From positions 1 through 64,000 of the forward strand of contig NZ_BJKK01000010.1 of assembly GCF_006538325.1 (NCBI RefSeq): 64,000 nt of DNA. The letters run 5' to 3'. Position numbers and translations under genes: made by a program. This DNA comes from Alteromonas sp. KUL42 (GTDB lineage: Bacteria; Pseudomonadota; Gammaproteobacteria; Enterobacterales; Alteromonadaceae). Below the pieces are notes generated by a model. It was given only the letters and a program-made list of their open reading frames with translations. It had not been told where the DNA came from and did no database searches. Shown here piece after piece: positions 57,541 through 64,000 of the stretch (positions are counted from its first letter, which is position 1; every line of letters begins with the position of its first letter).

Positions 57541-60033
57541 CCACAGTGATGAAATCGAACTTCTTAAAAAGGAACTCGCCTTTCAAAAATCTGAGAACGA
57601 AAAGTTAGAAAAAATTAATGCTGCACTTATGTATCGTATGGAAGAAGGGGGGTTCAATCACCATAGCTATAGAGCCTTTGAGCATTCCGTGCAATTGTCA
57701 GAAAAGGTCAGTCAAAAAACCGAGAATTACAGTCCGTACTCCAAAAATTAGAGCAATCTAACGCGGAACTTGTCAGTGCCCATGAAGAAACCAATAAGGT
57801 AAAGCAGCGCCTGCACGATGCCATTGAAAGCACAAACCAAGCAATGGTATTGCTTGACCGGTTAGGTGGCATCATCTTTTTCAATCGCCATTTTGAAACA
57901 GTGTGGGACGATCTTTCTATTACCCCTAAAATCGGTGACAACTACCATGACATTACCCAAGCCGCCAAACATTCTGGTGTAATTCGAAGTGCACTGCCCG
58001 CTGATCCTGAAGGACGTATAATTTATCAATTGTCTAATCGTCGTTGGTATCAAGTCACCGATCGTCGAACGCAAGAAGGCGGTAAAGTTATCCTGTTTAA
58101 CGATATTACTGAGGTAAAACTCAACGAGTCAAATCGTTACGAACAGGTTATCAAAGAGAAAAATAAGTTGCTCCAGAGCGTTATTGATAACGTTGATGTG
58201 GGTATTTTACTTATTGAAAAAGAAGGCGGTATTGCGTTTTGGAATAATACATTTTTGGTGCAATCCAATGTGCCTCCGTTTGTGATCATGAATTGCAAAA
58301 ACATCTACGCCCTGCAAAATTGTGCTCAGTGGAGCGGGCTGAGTCTTTCGATGGCGGGGGAAAGAACGCAAATTGTTCACGACAACTTAGTGGTAGAAAG
58401 AAACATTGCCATACTGCCTGATGGCAATACCCTGTGTACATTTACCAATGTCACTTCGCAGCATCAATATGCTGAAACGTTAAAGCAAAATGAAAGCTGG
58501 ATACGGATGATCACAGATAACGTGCCTGCACTTATTGCGTATATCGGCACAGACAAAAAATTCCAGTATACCAACAAAGGTTATCGAGATTGGTACGGTG
58601 TAACTGAAGACGAACTCAATAATATGCCCATGGAGCGGAGCCATTTAAAGAATGTTTATCCAAATCTAACCAAGTACCTGAAGCGAGTTAATCAGGGAGA
58701 AGTCGTTAGTTTTCAAAGTGAGGAACGAAATGCGCATGGTGAAGTGGGTTTTTTGCAGAAAGTTTACCTGCCTCATTTTGACGAGTCGGGAGAGATAACC
58801 GGGCACTTTGTGCTAGCAACTGATGTCTCGCAACAAGTCGAAAGTCAGTTGCAGTTAGAGGCAGCGAAAGATCAACTTGAATCGAATGTAGAAAAACGTA
58901 CACGAGAGCTCAATCACGCCAATGTGGCTTTACAAGATGCCATTAATTCAAAAAGTAAATTTTTAGCCGCTATCAGTCATGATTTAATGCAGCCTCTTAG
59001 TGCTGCTATCTTGTTCAATGAAGCACTAAAAGATCAAGTGGATGCCTCAGCGGCTACCATAGTGAATGCGTTAGATAATTCTCTGTCAGATTTGAACGGG
59101 TTAATAAGAGCGCTTATTGAAACATCAAAACTCGATGCCGGTGTTTTACAGCCGGATAAACAACAAGAAAATGCGCTCCCATTGCTCATTCAATTAGCTG
59201 AAGAATTTACCCATATCAGCAAAGATTACAACGTTGATTTTCGTTACCGCTTTATTGAAGCCTTTGTTGACACCGATGTTAATCTTTTATCCAGGGTGCT
59301 GCGAAATTTACTGATAAACGCCATGAAATACGGCGCTAATGGCAAGGTACTGTTTGCAGCAAGGCAGGTTGGTAACACACTTGAAATCAGTATTTATGAT
59401 CAAGGTGTGGGCATAAGCGAAGCGGATCAAAAAGTTATCTTTAAAGAGTTTTCGCGTTTAGAAAATAACTTCAACTATTCCTATAGTTTGGGGTTAGGCT
59501 TATACATAGTTGATAAAATGAGTAAGCTTTTGGAGCACGATGTGCGCGTGCGTTCTGAAGAAGGCGTGGGGGCATGCTTTACGGTTTGTGTTCCATTGGC
59601 AGAAAGTTACTCAAGCCCAGAAGACCAAGGTTATTATTTTGATGCTGAGCAACCATTGCCAGCCGAACTGGTCTCAAAGCAAATTTGGCATATTGATAAC
59701 GATGCCAATATGCGAATAGCTATGCAAACGCTCTTTGCCAATTGGGATATGGAAGTAGATACGTTTTCTGGCTACGCACAGTGTAACGCAGTGAACAATG
59801 GAGATTTCTCTGACTGTGACATGCTAATTGTAGATTATCATTTGGACGAAGATGAAACCGGACTAGATATTGCCATACAAGTGCGTCAACAATATCCGTC
59901 ATTGCCCATTATGATTTGTACGGCTAATCACTCAAAATCGTTGATCAATCAATTGGAAGGGACAGACATTCAACTGCTGCATAAGCCCGTTAATTCGGCG
60001 GTGTTAAAGGCTGCGCTTATCACTAGCTTGTAA
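57527..60033 (+). CDS. NahK-like PAS hybrid histidine kinase, split near its start
   Basis: The start is read as TTG 57527, with GGGGGTG before it, overlapping the FIST gene by 14 bp. An N-terminal coiled coil runs to a six-A tract at 57714-57719, where the frame ends early (57751). With one base gained it continues as KNRELQSVLQKLEQSNAELV and joins the long frame to 60033 (its first internal ATG is 57844). PAS-like regions follow, then HisKA with H in FLAAISHDLMQPLSAAI, the ATP domain (NAMKYGANGKVLFAA; LGLGLYIVDKMSKLLE) and a C-terminal receiver (IVDYHLDEDETG). It is the likely partner of the FIST sensor, as in NosP/NahK systems. Confidence 0.8.
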
Positions 60034-60085
60034 TGCCTGAATGCAAAAATAGAGGTAATTTAGCATTGGGCTTGCGGTGTTTAAT

Positions 60086-60126
60086 GCCCTTAGTATTAAC
60101 TTGTACTTGGTACATTTGCTAAGGGC
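60086..60126. terminator. Hairpin between convergent genes, terminator candidate
   Basis: GCCCTTAG (60086-60093) and CTAAGGGC (60119-60126) form a perfect stem with a 25-base loop. No T-run follows, so function is uncertain. Confidence 0.3.
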
Positions 60127-60153
60127 AAGTTGGAAGGCGTTATTAAACGTCGA

Positions 60154-60813
60154 TTAATTGAAAACGTATTGATTAAAATCGATGTTGGCCGCACTGGCCA
60201 CTACTTTTACGCGGTTACTGGCGCCCAACTTTTTCAAAATAGACGACACATGAGACTTCACGGTGGTTTCTGAAATATTAAGTTCGTAGGCAATCACTTT
60301 ATTCGCTAACCCTTGAGTTAGGTATTTCAACACGGTTAGCTCTTTGCGAGTAAGCGAGCGAATTTGCTCTGGTGATATGCCGTTGTCGTTCTTTACACGA
60401 GTAAGGTTTGACGTTGTGCGAAGTATTTCAGAAGGAAGACACACATTACCTTCAAAAATAGACTCCACTGACGCTGCAATCTCTTCAATTTTACTGCTTT
60501 TCGAAATAAAGCCTACGGCACCATAGGAAATAGTCTGCAAGATATTTTGCTTTTCCGTTTCCGCAGAAATGATCACAACAGGTACATTGGGGTGTTGATT
60601 GCGTATTTCCAATAAGCCGTTTAAACCACAGGTTTCAGGCATGTTTAAATCAAGCATGATCAGATCGAAGTTTTCGTTTTCTTCTAACAGTGTTAATGCT
60701 TCTGAAATTGAGTTGGCTTCAAGGGTTTCTGAGTCAGGGAACTTCTTGCCCAAAATGGTAATCATGGCATGACGAAAGATAGGGTGATCGTCGATTATTA
60801 GGATCTTGTGCAT
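60154..60813 (-). CDS. LuxR/NarL-type response regulator (AgmR/ErbR-like)
   Basis: A 219-residue regulator with receiver D55 (FDLIMLDLNMPETCG) and a LuxR helix-turn-helix (LTRKELTVLKYLTQGLANKV then IAYELNISETTVKSHVSSIL). It resembles AgmR/ErbR regulators that switch on alcohol-oxidation genes in Pseudomonas, near the NahK/ErcS-type kinase. It is convergent with the hybrid kinase gene and likely receives its signal (inference). Confidence 0.85.
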   Translation of the reverse strand: MHKILIIDDHPIFRHAMITILGKKFPDSETLEANSISEALTLLEENENFDLIMLDLNMPETCGLNGLLEIRNQHPNVPVVIISAETEKQNILQTISYGAVGFISKSSKIEEIAASVESIFEGNVCLPSEILRTTSNLTRVKNDNGISPEQIRSLTRKELTVLKYLTQGLANKVIAYELNISETTVKSHVSSILKKLGASNRVKVVASAANIDFNQYVFN

Positions 60814-60983
60814 ACTCTATTTCCTTAGCTAAAAACGCAGCCGTGACTGATAGCTTGGTAGTAACTTTTACGTCAACATTAATTATAGTCATGTTAACAT
60901 ATATGCAACATTGATAGAGCTAAATAAGACCAAAAGCTTATAATAAAAACGCCTTTAAAATCAGTACTAGAAGGGCTTTTGTT

Positions 60984-61808
60984 CTATAGCTCGTCAATAA
61001 GTTGCTCTCGCTTCATTTTGTACTCTTCTTCGCTAATTAAATTGGCGTTTTTTAATGCTTCTAGCTGCTTAAATCTCGCTACCAGGTCATCGCTTTTTTC
61101 ATTTTCTTGCATGCTTGCTTTAATCACTGTCGGCTGTGCGTTAGTCGACACCATCATTGTATTTTTGGCCATTGACGGCATTGGCTGAACGTCTAATTCC
61201 GATACAATCCAGTCGTTGCGGTTATTGTTGGCCAATGTTAACCCGTTGGCAGTAAAAGAGACTGGTGTATCAAAGCCAAATTTTGGCTTTATGCGATTAC
61301 CAAAATTAAAGTCGTACTCAACGATACCTTGGTTGGTAGGGTCATAAGCCATTTCATAAGCGCGATTGGCTACCTTGTTGTGTTCGCCAATAAGAATGTT
61401 TAGCTTGCCTTCGCTGACAAAAGCACTCCCACTCACATAATAGGTGCTGGTTTTTAATCCGCCTAACGAGCTCTTTTTCTGACTGAGTGCAAAAATCACA
61501 TCCTCATTACTGGCTGCTTTAGACAGTGCTATGGGAAGATAATTTGAAAGTAACGTTATTTGCTCTTCACTGAATAATAGCTCTGTACTCTTGCTGCTTT
61601 TTTTAACGTGAATAGACGTCAAAATTTTAGAAACGGCCTCGTTAGAAAGTGAAAATGGGTGAGAATTATTAACGCCTTGTGAGGGAGAAATCTTAATATA
61701 GGTGTTTTTATCTTCTTGCCAAATATCTTCTGCTATAGACAGGTTAATATTAAAAAACAGCAAAGTAATAGTTGAAATAAAAATTAAATTTGAACGTGTA
61801 ATTTTCAT
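60984..61808 (-). CDS. Secreted protein with C-terminal SHOCT motif
   Basis: A 274-residue product from ATG 61808 (AGGATATTAAT upstream; a longer start at 61838 is poor). The signal peptide ends near SIA-EDI (about residue 26). The middle has no recognised fold. The C-terminus is a SHOCT-like helical hairpin (LVARFKQLEALKNANLISEE, then EYKMKREQLIDEL). Function unknown. It follows the porin gene on the same strand, with a terminator-like hairpin between. Confidence 0.7.
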   Translation of the reverse strand: MKITRSNLIFISTITLLFFNINLSIAEDIWQEDKNTYIKISPSQGVNNSHPFSLSNEAVSKILTSIHVKKSSKSTELLFSEEQITLLSNYLPIALSKAASNEDVIFALSQKKSSLGGLKTSTYYVSGSAFVSEGKLNILIGEHNKVANRAYEMAYDPTNQGIVEYDFNFGNRIKPKFGFDTPVSFTANGLTLANNNRNDWIVSELDVQPMPSMAKNTMMVSTNAQPTVIKASMQENEKSDDLVARFKQLEALKNANLISEEEYKMKREQLIDEL

Positions 61809-61835
61809 ATTAATATCCTGTCTAAATACAAAAGG

Positions 61836-61861
61836 CAAAAGCGAGATTTTTATCTCGCTTT
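61836..61861 (-). terminator. Terminator-like hairpin after the porin gene
   Basis: On the minus strand AAAGCGAGAT pairs over 10 bp with ATCTCGCTTT around a four-base loop and leads into TTTTGCCTTTTG. It may attenuate read-through from the porin gene into the SHOCT gene. Confidence 0.6.
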
Positions 61862-61887
61862 GTTAAAAGGTAGAAATAAGGTGTTAG

Positions 61888-63117
61888 CTAGAAGAATACC
61901 GTTCCACCTAATTGAACTAGGCTAAGATCTTTCGCACTGTTGTAGGCGCTTCGTGCAGCATCAGAACCATCTACGCTAAGGCTTAAATTTTCGTACTTTG
62001 CGTAAATTAGGAAACGTGAACCAAAGTATTGCTCTGCTGCTAAGCCCCATTGACTAAGTTCAGAACCCGTTACACCATCTAAGTGCGCCATACCATATTG
62101 GTCATTATAAGTTGCGTATTCAGCATAAAAAGCAGAGTCGCCTAAGCTATTGAATTGTTTTCTAATACCTGCTTTAAAGTAGTATGCGTCAGTGTCATCG
62201 CCCGAGCCTACAATGGCATCATCTGCCTCTTCCATTTGATAGGTAGCCACGCCGAATACACCAGAGCTTACGTGCATCAAACCAGCTTGGAATTGAAGAG
62301 TAGACGAGCTATTACCACCAACATTACTACCGCCATCTTTATTCACAGAGTAGCCTGCGTGTAAGTTGGTTTTAATGCCTTCGTGTTCAGCTGAGTACTT
62401 CACCGCTATGTCATAAATTTCGTCGTTCGCGTAACCTACGGCAACACTTACGTTGCCCATTGCTGGTAAGTCATAGCGAACGCCGTTACGGTAAATACCA
62501 TTACAATCGATACCTATACCAAGGCCTGGTGTTGCAAGACACTGTGCAAACTGGCCCCAAGCAACGTTGGTTGAACCTTCTTCAACGCCGCGAATGAAAA
62601 AGCCATTGGCTCTAAATAGCGGAGATACGCCAGACCAAATAGTACCAGAAGGGTCTGCCAATACAGCGATGTTGTCAGTGGGCATACTTTGCAAACCAAT
62701 AGTGAGTTTACCCCAATCACCACCTACGTAAATGCTGCTGCCAAGAAGACCCACGTCGCCACCGTTAAACGTGTCAAGATTGTCTTGGTTAGCGAAAAGA
62801 AGTGGTGTTTGGTGACCACCGCCCGCAAAGTTGGGTGTGCCAGAGAGTGGTTCAATAATAACTTCAAAACCAACATCCATCCCTTGCTCTTCTAGCTTGT
62901 AATTACCAGAAAGCGTAATTCGACTGCCCAGTGTTGTTCCGTTATCAGACAACTGCGCAACATCACTTCCAACACCATCATCGTAGTAAGTTAAGCCTTC
63001 GTTAATCCAACCTGAAATATTCCAAGAATATTTCTCTTCGTCGGCGTAACTGTGCAAGCTAAATGAACTTAATATGGCAAGTGATAAACACGTTTTTGAA
63101 AAGGTTTTAATTTTCAT
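61888..63117 (-). CDS. Outer-membrane porin
   Basis: A 409-residue protein with a signal peptide (cleavage SYA-DEE, about residue 25) and general gram-negative porin pattern: an opening strand YSWNISGWINEGLTYYDD, GSRITLSGNYKL, many alternating strands with acidic loops, and a final aromatic (VQLGGTVFF). One Cys pair (CLATPGLGIGIDCNG) may form a loop disulfide. Substrate unknown. Located next to the aldehyde and NosP/NahK block, where a porin is a common partner. Confidence 0.85.
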   Translation of the reverse strand: MKIKTFSKTCLSLAILSSFSLHSYADEEKYSWNISGWINEGLTYYDDGVGSDVAQLSDNGTTLGSRITLSGNYKLEEQGMDVGFEVIIEPLSGTPNFAGGGHQTPLLFANQDNLDTFNGGDVGLLGSSIYVGGDWGKLTIGLQSMPTDNIAVLADPSGTIWSGVSPLFRANGFFIRGVEEGSTNVAWGQFAQCLATPGLGIGIDCNGIYRNGVRYDLPAMGNVSVAVGYANDEIYDIAVKYSAEHEGIKTNLHAGYSVNKDGGSNVGGNSSSTLQFQAGLMHVSSGVFGVATYQMEEADDAIVGSGDDTDAYYFKAGIRKQFNSLGDSAFYAEYATYNDQYGMAHLDGVTGSELSQWGLAAEQYFGSRFLIYAKYENLSLSVDGSDAARSAYNSAKDLSLVQLGGTVFF

Positions 63118-64000
63118 TTTACTGTCCCAATATTGATAGTGTTGGATAACAATTTTTATTGTTGTAATGGCTTTTTTTAACGCTGAAGTTCAGTACTTTT
63201 GATAATAGTTTTTATCGTTTTTTGAGCCATAGGACGTAAGACGAGTTAATCTCCTTCTTTAGTAGTGGGAAAAATGAGCAGATAAGAGCGGGATTTTTAA
63301 TATGTGGCGTTAATTTTTTAGCCAAAGAAATTAAAAGAGTGCGAATGTATTCTCGATACTGAAGAGGTCCTAATTTACTTTTGTTGAATTCTCGGATTGA
63401 CGTCTTACAGGCTCTAGGGAAAGGAACGAAACATCGACTAAATGACGATTGATAATTTCACTTATGCACGCATTTTGATATTACGTGCAAACCCAAAAAG
63501 CCCGAAATAGTATTTTCGTGTTGGGATTGGATAAACGCATGCTGAATGCTGCCGGATCGATAAACGAAGCGTCGGGAACATTGTAAAAGTAGTCGCTGAA
63601 TAGCGACTACCGAGTTTTAATTCAACCTGTCATCTATCAACTGTAAAATAAAAATAAACAAAATTATGGACAACAGTGCTGAATAGATCTGGCTAGAAAC
63701 GTAACACAAACCTAAAAAAATGCCTATGAGTATCCACTGTTGCAACTTGATCAATCTTAATATTCGCATATGCCCTCCTGTTCTTGCCAATTTGATCTAT
63801 TTTATAGAGAAACTGCCCACAGGGTCCGCTTCCACCATATCTTGTGCTACTGAGTAGTGTGCACCAACAAAAGCACAACCAGTACGATCCCTGTTGTCAT
63901 GAGCGGCTTGTAACAAATGTCGTTTGTATCCCTATATCCACGGCTATATGAACTCAGGTATGAATGCCTATGATCTTCGTGGGCTGAGTTTGCGCCTTCA
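63118..64000. other. 883-bp region without a convincing gene
   Basis: It holds the porin promoter region, with three A/T-rich GATAAy-type stretches (63145, 63200), a strong hairpin at 63589, and short open stretches only. An in-frame stretch from 63903 runs to the window end (Y-rich; HGYMNSGMNAYDLRGLSL), but it is too short to judge. Confidence 0.4.
63589..63614 (+). terminator. Hairpin with offset T-run, terminator or small-RNA end candidate
   Basis: GTAGTCGCT (63589-63597) and AGCGACTAC (63602-63610) form a perfect 9-bp stem with a GAAT loop, followed by CGAG and TTTT. No gene ends just upstream, so it may end a small RNA. Confidence 0.4.

Noticed and set aside
63693-63878. 61-codon minus-strand frame near the window end
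   Set aside because: Unusual Cys/Trp-rich start, no ribosome site, no recognisable pattern.

Overview
The window looks like chromosomal DNA of a marine gammaproteobacterium of the Alteromonadales (Alteromonas / Glaciecola / Paraglaciecola type). Support for this comes from the gene set: cysJIH, sthA, fabR with a front-end desaturase, DUF2333 next to a TIGR04219 barrel, a TIGR03899-type protein, membrane-bound AraC, many TonB/porin/two-component genes, moderate GC and sigma70/sigma54-like promoters. No rRNA, tRNA, CRISPR array, IS element or prophage is visible. The taxonomic call is inference.

Layout. 1-274: start of a secreted beta-propeller sensor (cut by the window edge). 0.5-4.6 kb: chemoreceptor, porin and two periplasmic binding proteins in one operon. 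4.8-8.2 kb: membrane AraC regulator, a decayed gene remnant, and a metallopeptidase / alpha-beta hydrolase fusion. 8.3-14.8 kb: dusA, a small secreted protein, an FG-GAP propeller, a phage-shock cluster (pspA, pspC, membrane protein) behind a sigma54-like promoter, DUF2333 and TIGR04219 proteins. 14.9-19.2 kb: assimilatory sulfate reduction (cysJ-cysI-cysH). 19.4-23.3 kb: TIGR03899-type protein, a split REC-DUF3369-GGDEF-EAL phosphodiesterase, and a UDG-like protein. 23.4-30.3 kb: small secreted protein with a dyad-rich promoter, sthA, acyl-CoA desaturase, hydrolase, fabR, unknown helical protein, MscS channel. 30.9-35.3 kb: rhlE-type helicase, thioredoxin-like lipoprotein, D-lactate dehydrogenase. 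35.5-44.6 kb: a five-gene surface cluster (Ig/TPR lipoprotein, TonB receptor, small protein, di-heme peroxidase, ankyrin protein). 44.7-50.4 kb: mmsB-mmsA with a divergent LysR regulator, then an M3 peptidase lipoprotein. 50.5-63.1 kb: a signalling and aldehyde-oxidation block: NarX-like kinase and LuxR regulator, NAD aldehyde dehydrogenase, NosR-like Fe-S membrane protein, FIST (NosP-like) sensor, NahK-like hybrid kinase, a second LuxR regulator, a SHOCT protein and a porin. The last ~0.9 kb has no convincing gene.

The most striking regulatory signal is a CCTA/TAGG palindrome family: a perfect 18-bp palindrome and a weaker copy before the kinase/regulator operon, and a 15-bp dyad before the aldehyde dehydrogenase. 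This points to one LuxR regulon in the 50-54 kb block. Four genes are split by one-base shifts at homopolymers (near 21260, 44107, 54262 and 57714). The common pattern suggests sequence or assembly error more than biology, and it affects how the split signalling genes should be read.
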